Of a stretch of DNA of 64,000 nt, positions 41,749 to 56,400 are shown piece by piece. Position numbers and translations under genes: made by a program. The notes beneath the pieces are model-generated. The model made no database searches and was not told the origin of the DNA. It saw nothing but the letters and a program-made list of their open reading frames with translations. The DNA lies in contig CATKHK010000040.1 in assembly GCA_949751835.1 (NCBI GenBank), positions 186,001-250,000 of the forward strand, in the 5' to 3' direction. Source of the stretch: Blepharisma japonicum. Taxonomy: Eukaryota > Ciliophora > Heterotrichea > Heterotrichida > Blepharismidae. Within the stretch, counting starts at the first letter, position 1. Every line of letters starts with the position of its first letter.

Positions 41749-44700
41749 ATGACAGAAAATTATTTTATCAGCTTGAGATCTGTATTCCTTTTTAAATTCT
41801 TATCAATTCCCTACGCTTTAGCGCTATGCTCGTCAAATTGTTACTGATATTCTGTAAATTCTAATCAGATCGGCGATTATTATTGTGATCCTAGCTGTAT
41901 GACACAAGGCTGCGGTTTTGATGGAGGTGACTGTGAATGATATTGCTCTTATTATACTAATTGTACTTTAGCAGCAAGCAATGGAGTCTGTGATGATTCA
42001 TGCAATTCGGTTTACTGTGGTTATGATCATGGAGATTGTGGGTACTGTTCAAATGGCTGCACTTTAGAATATCTTCAGGATTCAGTATGTCACCCAGAAT
42101 GCAATAATTATTCTTGCCAATTCAATAATTATACATGTGTAAGCTTTATTTAGGAATGCAGCCCAGGTTGCCAGAAGTCAATGATTGAAAATGGAATATG
42201 TGACTGAAGTTGTATGAATTTTAATTGCTCTTATGATAATGGGATGTGCTGAAATTCGACGTGTAGTCCAGAGTGTACTGGTTTTTTAATGACAAATTAT
42301 TTATGTGATCAGCAATGCAATACACCTGAGTGCTTATATGATAATGGATACTGCTTATGTGCTCCAGGGTGCTACCCAGATTTATTAACGAATTCAAAAT
42401 GTGATTCTGTCTGTTCATCTAAATCATGCAATTATGATAATTATGCATGTGGGGATTGTGCTGTTAATTGCTTTAATTCTATGATAAACAATGGAATTTG
42501 TGAGAGTGAATGCAATAACGCAGATTGCGGATTTGATGGAAATGACTGCCCAACATGTGCTCCAGGCTGCCATCTTGTTGAGCTGGGAACTTGTAAGCCA
42601 GAGTGTTTAGTTTTAGGCTGTAATTTCGATCCTGACTGCTATAATATAAATCTCAGTCTTATTGCATTATATGTCCAAAAGATGATGCATAACTGAAATT
42701 ATCCAATTACTATACCTAGCACTTGCCTAGAAAATCATGGTTGCTATTTGAGCTATTATAAGTGGAGCTGAAGTTGTGATTACTCTTGTGATTATGCTGA
42801 TTGTTTTTATGATTATTTTCGATGCTTTTCAAATGCTTGCCCTGATCCAAATTGCCCTCAATGCCTTGCCTCAAATCTGAAAATTTGCAAGTTATGCTCA
42901 AATATTCAATTTTATGGTTTTTGTATTGATAATTGTCCAAGATATTATACAATTTATTATTATTCAAAATTAAATATACAGCTGTGTATCCCAATCTCAG
43001 ATGGGAGCACAGAAGAAGTGCCGGATGAAAGTTTTATTAGTGCAGAGAATGTAGGGCAAGGGGATGGCTCAATCGATTCTCCATATAACTCTCTGTCTTA
43101 TGGACTTTCACAATTATTATGAAAGTATTCAGTGGTCTACTTAATGAAAGGGAAACATTACTTAACGATTGTTGTAGATGATAAATATTTGTTTGATGCA
43201 ACAGCTTCAAGGCCCTTATATCGAGAATCCAATAAGCAAATTCAAATTATTGTAAAGCCTTTATATTGCTCAATTTATAACCACACTAATTGCGTTGATG
43301 ATAATGAAAAAATCACTGTTATGGTCGATACTAACCCAATAACTCTTGATATATTGGCTGATGTAACCTTTGAAAATATAATTTTTGATGGAAGTACAAA
43401 GTTTAGTCCTTATTGCTCTGACTGCGATTACTGCAAGAAAATAACTTATAGTAATGGTAATATAATTGATGATCATGGAAATACTTTGAATTCTAGCTCT
43501 TATGTTCCACAATCCACTTGTGATCAATTCAATAGTATCAATTTTTTTGAAATTAGTCCTGATGGAGTTTTAAATTTAAAAGTAATTTTTATTCTAGAAT
43601 GTGGAAATTAAGAATTTCAGGCAGCAGTACAACTCAATTATTATTCTAAATGGCGGAATTTTGAATATCAACTTTGTTAATTTCTACAATATTATGACTA
43701 ACTATCAAGGTGGTGTTATTATATCGGATTCATGTAACTCAAACTATTGCGGAGAAATTCATATGACTAATAGTTCAGTTTCTTTACTCAATAATGGATA
43801 TGAAATTAATGATGGGCTTGAATTGGCTGGATTTATGGTGCTCAATCAAATAAACTACGTGGAAATAGAAAATATTACAGCGGAGTATAATTTAGTAAAT
43901 AATAATGATCCTGAATCATCAACAAATGCCATGTTTAATTTTAACCGAATCTTGAATTTTACTCTTTTAAATTCAGTTTTCGAGCACAACTATAATTATG
44001 ATGGCTTTATCTATATCAACCAGTATCAAATGGACATGCCTCTAAAAATTGATGATAACAAAAAATTAATTTATGAAAATTTGATAAATATTCGTATAGA
44101 AAATGTGCTTTTCAAAAATAATAGTGCTTTTACAACATTGGCTTTAATACTCCAATATAATAAGGATCTCCAAAGTATTTTGATAAATAACTGCACCTTT
44201 CTAAATAATTTTTCAGAAGATGATGGAATTATTAGCATTTCTTATAAAGGAAATTTAGCTGAAAAGTTTATTAACGGATATTGAACAACCATTACATCAG
44301 ACTCAGGTGAAACGCTAAAATTAGAAATTCCTCCAAAAAAGATAATTTTAAAGTACTTGAATTTTACAAAAAACACTTTTGGAGGATCAGGAATTTCTTT
44401 ATCTAACCTCCCGAATCTTTCCATTCTAAACTCGACTTGAAATGCAAATGGAGACAATTTAGGCGAAAATATTAACACTGTGACAATAAATTATTTGAAG
44501 AGTTTGGGCTCTCTTTATATAAATTCATCTGTAGTGTCTTCATTACCAAGCTGCAATTCAGTTATATCAACTTCAAATATAAATAATTTTATTTTTGATT
44601 TCAACTCAATTTATAGTAGCTATTGTACAGAAGATAATGCAGGATTAGTCTTATCAAGCAGTCTAAATCAAACAATTGTACAAAATTCTGTTTTTTCTGA

Positions 44701-47700
44701 AAATCAATCAACTGGCAATGGCATTATTTTATATGCAACTACATCTACTATGCTTTCTATAACTAATGTGACATTTAAAAATAATCATTTCTATAATGGA
44801 ATTGGAAGTTCAGTTGTATATTTAAGCTCTTCAACGTCTACTAGCAACTTTATATTAAGTAATTGCAGTTTTATTGGTGGCGAATCATCAATATATGCTA
44901 ATTCTGTACAAAACCTCATAATAGAAGATTGTATTATAGATTCAGTATCAAGTTCTCTTTATAGTACATTATTTTTTTTGGGTAAAAATTGAATCAAATC
45001 TTCAATTTCTGTTAAAAATTGTGAAATTAAAAATAATAGTCCTGATACCGGCCATATCTCTTTTACTTCAACTGATACTCAGTCATATATATTGATTAGT
45101 ATGAGCGAACTGACTTTCTCAAATAATACTGGGGGTAAATATATTATTTTTATTGATAAAATGATTATTTTAGACTCTTCAAGCCAAATAATCAATTCAG
45201 CTTTTAGTAGGAATAAAGCGACGTCAGTATTTGCGAGCATGCTATCTGGGATACTTACTATAGATAATTGTATTTTTGATTCAAATTCCGCAAGTTATGC
45301 TACAGTTTTACACATAGACCACCCAACTCCTTCTGAAATGCATTTTTTCAATAGCAAAATAATTTCTAATAGAGGTGACAATATTTTATATATAAATGGA
45401 AACTCTGATGTTACAAAACTGTCTAGTTCATATCTATACTTCTATAATAATACGAATAATGCTATAATCATTGCCAAAGGAAACTGGACTGATAAATATT
45501 CGTATTTTTATCAAAATTCAGCTATTCAAGGAGGGTCTATAATGGTAATAGATGAATCAGTTATAAATTTGGAAAATACTGTTTTTAAAGAAAATTTTGC
45601 AAATTCTGATGGCGGAGCAATTTATATATCAGGAGCTTCAAATATAACCTGCGATAATTGTACAATCGTTAATAATACCTCAAAGCATGATGGTGGAGCA
45701 CTAGCAATAGAGCAAAATTCGATTTTCATCTTCAATAATTCAATTTTTTCTGAGAATAAATGTGACATAAGAGGGTCAGCAATTTCAATACTAAGCTCAG
45801 AGGTTTCTTATTCCTATCTTATTAATACAGAGATCTCATATAATCATGCTGGCTCACTAGCTTCAATATTATCAGACAGTGGCCTTTTTTCATTGAAAAA
45901 TTGCTCAGTTTTTAATAACTCTGGACTTATAAATTCGGGGATTTTTATGATATATTCTACATGTAATATTTCTGAATCATCTTTTTCAAATCACACAGGA
46001 AATAGTGGTAGCGATCTGTCCATAAATATTGAATCAAGCTTATTTTTATATAAAACGAATTTCCATAATTCTATTTCAAGCAACTCTGGAGGAAGCATAT
46101 CAATCATAGATAGCTCTTTAAGATGCGAAAAATGCAAATTTATAAATACAAAATCACCAATTGGAGGGACTCTTCAATGCTCTTCTGGAAGCAGCTGCAA
46201 AATTATCAGTTCTTCTATTTTTGGCTCCTATGCATCTGCCACTGGAGGTATTCTCTATATATTTGATAGCACTTTGAGCATTATTAATACTAAATTTCAA
46301 GAATATGAAGGATCTGCAATTGATTCAAGTAGTTCTGAATCTATTGAGATAATTGATTCAGAATTTAGCAATGGAATTAATAGTAATGGTGTAGCCCTGA
46401 ATTGTGTAGATTGTGAAACTGTCGCAATAATTGGCACAGAGTTTAAAAATTTAGTATCATCTACAGGCGGTGCTATAACATTTGATCATACAACTAGCGC
46501 TAATTCAAATTGTACAGCTAAAATTGAAAGCTCCATTTTTGAAAATTGCAGATCTTTGTTTGGAGGGTCTATTTATTCGAATAATATCAACATTGATATA
46601 AATGATTGCAAATTTTTAAATAATTCAGCCACTGATTTAAGCACAAATAACTTGTGTCAAGAAGGTGAAGGTGGAGCCTTATATCTTACATCTACAACTA
46701 ATGTCAATATTTATATAAAAAATTCAGAATTTACAAATAATAATGCATGCTTAAGTGGCGGCGCAATACAGTGATATTTATCTCAGCCAATAACATCAAA
46801 CTTATCATTTTCTAATAATTCAGCATTATATGGCAATAATTTGGCATCATTTCCTCTTAGTTTAAAAGTTTTAAGCTATAAAAGAAATCTTGGAGTTCAA
46901 GTGCAATCTGCTCCAGGGCAATATTTATCAAGCCCTATAATAGTAGGTATAATGGATCACTATGACCAAATAGTTTTTACCGAAAGTGAGAGTACTTGCA
47001 AGTTAGAAGTAACTGATAGCTCTAATTATTCTTTATCAGGAAAAATTAAAGTGCAAGCATTATTAGGAATTTATAATTTTAGCGAGGTCATTGTAAGTGG
47101 CGATCCTGGAAGCTCTGTTGGTTTTACTTTTTCTTCATCAATTATCACAAATAGTTCACAAGATGATTCACTTTATTTTGAACTAAGACAATGCGAGTTA
47201 GGCGAAGCTTTAGCATCTAAGAGCTGCCAAATTTGTGGGGCTGGGACTTATAATCTTGTCGCAGGAGAGCCTTGCAAAGATTGTCCATCGTCTGCTAAAT
47301 GTTTAGGAAAAAATGTTATTTTTCCAAAGCCAGGCTATTGGAGAGTAAATAATTCAACAGATAATTTTTTGAAATGTCCAAATTCAGATGCGTGCCTTGG
47401 TGGAATTAGTACAAATAATTCGACTGGAGCTTGTAAAAAAGGCTATTATGGAAATTTATGCCAATCTTGCGTGGAAGGTTACTCAAGAAATGGAGAAGAT
47501 GCATGCTCTAAGTGCCTAAATTCAACCATAAATTCTTTAATATTGATTGGAGTTACTGTTTTGGCTCTAACGATTGTTATTATTATGACAAGATCTTCTT
47601 TTAAATTGGCTTATAGACAACAATCACTAACATCAGTTTATTTCAAAATTTTTATGAATTATTTGCAGCTTGTTGTCATAACCTCCTCTTTCAATTTAAA

Positions 47701-48928
47701 TTGGCCTCAGCTTGTTCTTCAATTATTTTCAATTCAAAATTCTGCAGGAAGTATTACTGACCAAATATTTTCTGTTGATTGCTTTTTACAAGGGTCAAAA
47801 ACAAAACCATTTTTTTCGAAATTGATATTTATGGATTTATTACCTTTATTTTTAGCTATTATGACTATGATTTTTTGGGTTATTTATTATTTGGTTGCTA
47901 AGGATAGAAAGTATCTCAAGAATAAATTTTTAGGCTCTTTAGTTGTCCAGCTATTTTTAATACAACCATCCCTTGTGAGGCACAATTTTTCTACTTTTAA
48001 TTGCATGGAAATAGAGCTTAGTTCTTATTATCTTAGATCTGACCTTGATATTAAGTGTTGGGATAGTGAACATACCCTATATTCTATAACTGTTGCACTT
48101 CCAAGTATTTTAATTTGGTGCATAGCAATTCCTACAGTATGTTTATGGCATATTTATACAAAAAGAGACAGCTTAGATACTATAGAGGAAAAACTACAGT
48201 TTGGTTTTTTATATCTTGGCTTTAGAGATAAAACTTATTACTGGGAATTTACAATCCTCTTTAGAAAAATTCTTATAATCTGTTGCTCAGTATTTTTTGG
48301 ATCTATATCAACTAGAATTCAAGCTTTGACTGTTTTCTTTTTGCTACTTTTGTGCTTTACCCTTCATCAGAAGATTGCTCCTTTTCGAGTAAGTCAGCTT
48401 AATTCATTAGAGACAAAGTCTATTTTAGTATCAGGGATCACTATTTATTGTGGCTTATACTATTTAACAGATGATCTGACATATTTAGCAAGGATTGCTA
48501 TTTTTATTATTATTGCTCTAATTAATATAATTTTTATGGAACAGTGGATGTCAAGTATGACTGGTATAGGACTCTATTATTTATACTCAAAAGTCAAATG
48601 CTGCAGAAAATTAATGAATGGGTCAAGAATGGGAGAATGACTTAGAACTCTTTCATCACTTAATAAATCTGATAAAGAAGCAGATATTGATAAAAATATA
48701 AATTTAAAGGAAATCCGAAAAGGAGAAGACTTAAAGAATTGACGAAAATTAAAAACCAAGCAAATTCACAATTCTCCTGAGTTATCAATAGATGAAAGCA
48801 GCGTAGAATATGAACATAGTATTGATAAAGACATCGTTACAATTATAAAAGAAGCAGATGAACCTTCACTTTTTATTAAAGTCCCACATCCTATGTTAAA
48901 AGAATTTGGAGATGATGCAGAAGAATAA
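41749..48928 (+). CDS. Giant LNR / beta-helix / multi-pass membrane protein, copy A
   Basis: Introns at 41854-41868, 42139-42153 (15 nt) and 43582-43597 (16 nt) are removed and TGA is Trp; the result is exactly 2,378 codons (2,377 residues). A signal peptide (FKFLSIPYALALCSS) leads into about nine LIN-12/Notch repeats to residue about 350 (e.g. CDPSCMTQGCGFDGGDC, CESECNNADCGFDGNDC). A TNFR/furin-like Cys cluster follows. About 1,350 residues of Ser/Asn-rich parallel beta-helix-type repeats come next (NNTSKHDGGALAI, SSTGGAITFDH). A Cys-rich neck begins near 1,800 (CGAGTYNLVAGEPCKDC, FPKPGYWRVNN). About nine membrane helices span 1,915-2,260, and a charged tail of about 120 residues ends the protein. 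It is presumably a surface receptor or adhesin; ligand and activity are unknown. Confidence 0.9.
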
Positions 48929-50462
48929 AACAGTTTATGGCTTGCATAAGGTTAAAACAGAATTATTAATAAAGATTAATCTTTTAATAAAAAATAATAA
49001 TATCCTTTATTTACGGAGATTAAAGAGCTGCCTTTTGGCAAATATGTTTTAATTATATATGGTTGAATTTTTTCTCTTGAGAAATTAACCAAAAATGGCT
49101 TTAGAGAATTTTAATTAAAGAGTGAAGTGCAAGGTAAACGTCCTTGAATAAAATTATGGAACATTTATTTGTGCCATTATCGAATTCCATGAATCTAGAC
49201 GCATTTTCATTATTAAAAATATGGATTAGTTAGACTTAAAATAAAGTCGTAGAGCTCCTATATATTGACTGCAAATTTTAGCAGGCATCAATTCATTTAT
49301 GGCCTATGAGGGCTTATAGCTCATCTAGTTTGTCAACTTTCCCTCCAACTCCACGATGCTGGTTTGGCAAATTTTGATTTCACGAGTTGTAGGGGAGCTA
49401 TAAACCGTTTGTATAACTATAATTAAATTAATTAAATATGTGAGATAGAAGAGAATCAAATTAAAATAAATTTTATCTAAAGCTTTATAAGCCATATATG
49501 CTAAATATTTTTATCTATCTATTTTCCGAAATAAAATATCTAAAACGGAGAAAACCTAATAAAGGAAAGATACTTAAACAAAGAGTTAAAATTTCTTTGT
49601 ATTTTTACATTTTTCTAGGTAGAATGCTATTTCAATGCATTTAATACTTTTAATTGTTAATTTTAGATAATTTTTATGAAAAATATAAAATTTTATATGA
49701 ATTTTTTAAAAAGAATACTGAGTAAAAACATGGAGCATATATTTGCACCACTATCGATTCATAAATTCAAATCATCATTTAACCTATTCTCATAAATATA
49801 AATACAGATCAGCTAGGCTTATAGAGTTCCTATCAATTAAGTACAAATCTTTAGAAGACCATCAATTTATTAATGCTTAGATGAGTTTTAGAACCATATT
49901 TATTATAAATATAGGAACAGAATCTAATAAAAACTTTTTCTAAAACGCATGCTCATTAGATATTTTTATCTTCGGAATAGAAATTCTAAAGTCGAAATAA
50001 GCAAAATAATGGAAAGATGCTTAGCAAGGAGTTAAATTTCTTTAAAATATTTATGAATTCGCCTTTTTCTAAGAAATAGAATAAAATAGCCACTCTCCTG
50101 ATTTAAGAGTTTAAAAATATTCATACTATTGAGCTATTTAAATTTTACTTTATTCACTATTGCCGCTTTTTCCATTATCTGATTTCTTTTTGATTATAAT
50201 TATTTATCTTGACATAAATTCTTTTACTAACATATTGAGGTTAATATAATATTATCATGGTCGAATATTTTTATTTGTTAAGATTGACCATTTCATGGCA
50301 AAATTGATTGTATATTACTTTTTTTAATTCTCCTAATATCAGTGCAAAAAAAAACTCCTTTCAATTATATAAAATCTAAGACAAGCATTTGCAATTAATT
50401 AATTCTTAGCTTTTTTTTAAATAATTAAAATTGTCTTAATATATGTAAATAATTAATTCAAT
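48929..50462. other. Intergenic spacer A-B with diverged internal duplication
   Basis: No coding sequence is seen. Two non-coding blocks resemble one another about 570 bp apart: 49155-49640 and 49730-50095. Shared landmarks are atggaacatttatttgtgcc versus atggagcatatatttgcacc, and gaaagatacttaaacaaaga versus gaaagatgcttagcaaggag. A strong inverted repeat lies within the first block. Confidence 0.55.
49314..49403. repeat. Two-part inverted repeat, about 90 bp
   Basis: TTATAGCTC (49314-49322) pairs perfectly with GAGCTATAA (49395-49403). CCCTCCAACTC (49341-49351) pairs 10 of 11 with GAGTTGTAGGG (49384-49394). The right arms are contiguous and the left arms are separated by 18 nt. The result would be a long hairpin. 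It is not tRNA-like in detail and no RNA family is recognised. Confidence 0.6.
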
Positions 50463-53400
50463 ATGACAGAAAAAGGTTATTATCACCCGAAAAACCTATT
50501 CCTCGTCAAATTTCTCTCAATCTCGGGTGCTTTAGCTTTATGTTCTCGAGATTGTCCATCATATGCAGTAAATTCTAATTAGATTGGTGACGGATGATGT
50601 GATATTAGTTGCATGAATCAAGGCTGTAACTTTGATGGAGGTGACTGTGAATCTTATTGTTCTGATACAGTAGGTTGCACTATAAAAAGCAATGGGATCT
50701 GTGATTCTTCATGTGACTCAGATTATTGTGGCTTTGATCATGGAGATTGTGGGTACTGTTCAGATGGCTGTTCTCTTGAATTTCTTAATGATTACGTATG
50801 TCACCCAGAATGTAATAATATTTTGTGCAATTTCAACAATTTCACTTGTGTAGGCTTTATTTAGGAATGTAACCCAGGCTGTGAAAAGTCAATGCTAGGA
50901 AATGGAATATGTGATTGAGCTTGTATGAACTACAACTGTCTGTATGACAGTGGGGAATGCTGAAATTTGTCATGCAGTCCTGGATGCACAGGATCTTTAT
51001 TGACAAATTATTTATGCGACCCAGAATGTAATACAGCTAGCTGCCTATATGATAACGGTGACTGTTTATGTGCTCCAGGATGCAGCCCAGATTTATTAGA
51101 AAATTCCCAATGTGATTCTGTGTGCTCATCTGAATCATGCAATTATGATAATCATTTATGTGGGGATTGCGCTATTAATTGCTTTAATTTTATGATAAAT
51201 AATGGAGTTTGTAATAGTGAATGCAATAATGAAGCCTGCGGATTTGATGGAAATGACTGCTTGTCATGCGCTCCAGGCTGTCTTTTATCCGAAATCGGAT
51301 ATTGCAAGCCAGAGTGTTTAGTTTTAGATTGCAACTTTGACCCTGGTTGTAATAATTATGATATCATTAGATCTTCATTTGCTGCTCAAAAGTTTATGCG
51401 TGACTGAAATTACCCAGTCAATACCCCTAATACTTGCTATGCAAATCACGGCTGTAACTTAAATTACTACAGTTATACTTGAGAGTGTGATAATGCATGC
51501 AATTATGCTGACTGTCTTTATGATTATTTGCAATGCACAACGTATGGCTGTTATGATGTAAATTGCCCCGCTTGCCTAGCTGCAAATACAAAAGTTTGCA
51601 CATCATGCTGAAAATATCAGTATTATACTTACTGCGTTAACGAGTGCCCTACAAGATATTATCAGAGCTATTTTTATCAACCGTTATATCTTAAAATTTG
51701 TATTCCAAATTTTGATGGGAGTACAGAAGAAATGCCAGATGAAAGTTTTATAGGCGCGGATAATATGACTCAAGGAGATGGCACAATCAATTCACCATAT
51801 AATTCTCTGTCTTATGGGCTTTCACAGTTAATATGAAAATATTCAGTCGTTTACTTAATGAAAGGGGAGCATTATTTAACACTTGTTGCAGATGATGACT
51901 ATTTATTTGATGCAACAGCTTTAAGACCCTTATATCGAGGATCCAATAAGCAAATTCAAATTATTGTAAAGCCTTTATATTGCTCGATTTATAACCACAC
52001 TAGCTGTGTGGATGATAATGATAAAGTCACTGTTCTGGTTGATACAAATCCAATAACTCTTGATATATTAACTGACGTAACATTTGAAAACATTATTTTT
52101 GATGGAAACACAAAGTTTAGCCCTTATTGTTCCGACTGCGATTACTGCAAGAAAATAATTAGTAGTGGTGAGCAAATTACTGATGATCATGGTAATATAC
52201 TTAATTCCAGCTCTTATGTCCCTCAATCCACTTGTGATTATTTCAATGGTACCAATTTTTTTGAAATTGGCTCAAGAGGAATTTTAAATTTGAAAGTAAT
52301 TTTTATTTTAGAATGTGGAAATTAAGAACTTCAGGCAGCAATACAACTCAATTATAACATTAAATGGGGGAATTTTGAATATGATCTTTGTTAATTTTTA
52401 CAATATAATGAGTTATAATCAGAGCGGAATCATTTTATCGAATCCATGCGATTCAAATTATTGCGGAGAAATTCACTTTATCAATAGTTCAATTTCTTTA
52501 CTCAATAATGGATATGAAATTAATGATGGCCTTGAACTGGCTGGATTTATGGTACTCAACCAAATAAATTATGTGGAAATTGAAAACGTTATAGCTGAAT
52601 ATAATTTAGTAAATAACAATGATCCTGTATCATCAAAAAATGCTATGTTTACTTTTAACCAAATTTTGAATTTTACTCTACTCAACTCAGTTTTCAAGCA
52701 TAACTTTAATTATGATGGCTTTTTCTATATTAATCAGTATCAACTGGACATGCCTCTAAACATTGATGATAACAAAAAACTAATTTATGAAAATTTGATA
52801 AATATTCGTATAGAAAATGTGCTTTTCCAAAATAACAGTGCTTTTACAACATCAGTTTTAACACTCCAATATAATAAGGATCTCCAAAATATCTTGATAA
52901 ATAACTGCACCTTTCTAAATAACTTTTCAGAGGACGATGGAATTATTAGCGTTTCTTACAAAGGAAATCTAGTTCAAGAATTCATCAGCGGGGATTGAGC
53001 AATTATTACTTTGGATTCCGGGAAAAAACTAAAAGTAGAGTTTGCTCCAAAAAATATAATTTTAAAATACTTGAATTTCACAAAAAACACTTTTGGAGGA
53101 TTAGGAATTTCTTTATCAAATCTTCCAAATCTTTCCATTCTAAACTCGACTTGAAGTACAAATGGAGACAATTTAAACGAAGATATTAATACTGTGACAA
53201 TAAACTATTTGAAAAGCTTGGGGTATCTTTATATAAATGAATCAGTAGTCTCTTCATTACCCAGCTGCAGTTCAGTTATATCAACTACAAATTTAAATAA
53301 TTTTAATTTTGATTACAACACGATCTATGGCAGCTACTGTACCAAAGATAATGCAGGATTAGTCTTATCAGGTTGCATAAATCAAACAGCGGTGCAAAAT

Positions 53401-56400
53401 TCTGAATTTTCTGAAAATCAATCAAGCGGGAATAGTATTGCTTTGGCTGCTACTATGTCTACAGCACTTATTTTGAAGAATCTGACATTTAAAAATAACT
53501 TTTTTTATAACGGAATTGGAAGCTCAGTTGTATTTTTGAGCTCTTCAACATCTAAAAGCAATTTTATATTAGCCAACTGTAGTTTTATAGGAGGAGAAAC
53601 ATCATTATCGGCCAATTCTGTGCAAAATCTCACCCTAGAAGACTGCATTGTAGATTCAATATCAAGTTCTCTTTACAGTACATTAATTTTTTCGGGTAAA
53701 GATTGAATAAAATCATCAATTTCTTTTAAAAACTGTGAAATTAAAAATAATAATCCTGATCTAGGCCATATCTCTTTTACTTCAACTGATACTCAGTCAT
53801 ATATTTCTATTAGCATGACCGATATGACTTTCTCAAATAATATAGGAGGTAAATATATTATTTTTATTGATAAAATGATTATTTTGGACTCTTCAAGTCA
53901 AATAATTAATTCAAACTTTAGTAACAATGAAGCTACTTCAATATACGCAAGAATGATATCTGGGATACTTTCTATAGATTCATGTATTTTTGATTCGAAT
54001 TCTGCTAGCTATGCTACAGTTTTAAACATAGATCACCCAACTCCCGCTGAAACACATTTTTCAAACAGTAATATAATTTCTAACAGAGGTAGCAATATCT
54101 TTTATATAAATGGAAATTCTGATGTTACTCAATTTTTTACCTCAAATCTGTACTTTTATAATAATATGAATAATGCTGTTATCATAGCTAAAGGAAATTG
54201 AATTGATGAAAATTCATATTTTTATCAAAATTCAGCAATACAAGGAGGGTCCATAATGGCCAAAGACAAATCAGTTATCATTTTGGAAAATACTATTTTT
54301 AAAGAAAATTTTGCAAATTCTTACGGAGGAGCGATTTATATTTCAGGAGCTTCGAGTATAAATTGCAATAATTGCACGATTTTTAACAATACATCAAAGC
54401 GTGATGGTGGAGGACTAGCAACGGAGCAAAATTCTATTTTTATATTCAATAATTCAGTTTTTTCTAGGAATAAATGTGAACTAAGAGGATCAGCCATTTC
54501 AATCCTTAACTCAGAGGTTTCCTATTCATATCTTATTAATACAGAAATTTCATATAATCAAGCTGGCTCTTTCGCTTCAATATTATCAGACAGCGGATTA
54601 TTTTTATTAAAAAATTGCTCACTTTTTAAGAATATAGGCCTTACAAATTCAGGTATCTTTATGATATATTCTACTTGCAATATTTCTGAATCATCATTTT
54701 CAAATCACACAGGAGCAAGTGGAAGTGACATTTCTATAAATATTGAGTCAAGCTTATATGTATATAACACTGATTTTTATAATTCTCATTCAAGTAGCTC
54801 AGGAGGAAGCATATCAATCACTGATGGCTCTTTATTATGTGAAAACTGCAATTTTAAAAATACAAAATCACTAGCTGGTGGTACTCTTCAATGCTCTTCT
54901 GAAAGTACTTGTAAAATTATTAATTCTTCCATTTTAGGCAGTTATGCATCAGCGACTGGGGGCATCATTTATATATTTGATAGCACTTTTAGTATCATTA
55001 ATACTAAAATCCAGACATATGAGGGTTCTGCAATTAAATCAAGTAAGTCCCAATTTATTGAGATAATTGATTCAGAGTTTAACAATGGAATTAATAGTAT
55101 TGGTGCGGCTTTGAATTTTTTAGACTGTAAAAATGTAACAATAATCAGTACTAAGTTCAAAAATTTAGTATCATCTACTGGTGGTGCTATAAAATTTGAC
55201 CAAACAGCTGTTACTTTATCGGATTGTATTGCTAATATTGACAGCTCAATTTTTCAAAATTGCAGATCTCTGTATGGAGGATCTATTTACTCGAATAATA
55301 TAAATATAAATATTAATGATTGCCAATTTTTAGATAATTCAGCCGATGATTTAGGTACAAATAGCCCATGCACAGAAGGGGAAGGTGGAGCTTTATATTT
55401 CACGTCTACAGCTAAAGTCAATGTTTCTGTTAAAAATTCAATTTTTTTTAAAAATACTGCATGCTTGAGTGGCGGCGCAATGCAATGATATTACTCTCAG
55501 CCAATAATATCAAACTTATCATTTTCAAATAACTCAGCATTATATGGTAATAATTTAGCTTCATTTCCTCTAACTTTGCAAGTTTTAAACTATAAAAGAA
55601 GACTTGAAGTTCAAGTCCCATCTGCTCCAGGGCAATATTTGTCAAGTCCTTTAATTGTAGGCATAATTGATCATTATAATCAAACAGTTCTTACTGAAAA
55701 TGGAAGCACTTGCCAGTTAGAAGTCACTGATAGCTCTAATTATTTCTTGTCAGGAAAAATTAAAGTTCAAGCATTATCAGGGATTTATAACTTCAGTGAA
55801 GTCATTGTAAGTGGAGACCCTGGAAGCACTGTAGGATTTACTTTTTCTTCATCCGTTATTTCAAGCAATATATCAGATGATTCACTTTATTTTAAGCTAA
55901 GAGAATGTGAAGTTGGCGAGGCTTTAGCATCTAAGAGTTGTGAAATTTGTGAAGATGGGACTTATAATCTTTTTGCAGGTTATCCTTGCGTAGATTGTCC
56001 ATCATCTGCTAAATGCTATGGAAAAAGTAATATTTTTCCCAAGCCCGGCTATTGGAGAGTAAATAATTTGACTGATAATTTTTTGTCATGCCCAAATTCA
56101 AATGCGTGTCTTGGTGGAATTAGTACCAACAATTCAATTGGAGCTTGCAAAGAAGGTTATTATGGAAATTTGTGCCAATCTTGTATGGAAGGTTACTCAA
56201 GAAATGGAGAAGATGTGTGCTCTAAATGCCCAAATTCAACCACAAATTCTTTAATATTGATTGGAATGACAGGTTTAGCTCTAGGGGTTGTTATTATTAT
56301 GACAAGATCTTCTTTTAAATTGGCTTATAGACAACAATCACTTACATCAGTTTATTTCAAAATTTTTATGAATTATTTACAGCTTGTTGTGATTACAGCC

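Noticed and set aside
49305-49410. tRNA-like element in spacer A-B (tagctcatctag near an inverted repeat)
   Set aside because: The arms do not give a proper anticodon or T arm, and the base pairing is a long hairpin instead of a cloverleaf.
48929-50462. A germline-limited internal eliminated sequence or transposon in the spacer
   Set aside because: No TA-bounded terminal inverted repeats or transposase were found, and neighbouring genes are intact, as expected for macronuclear DNA.
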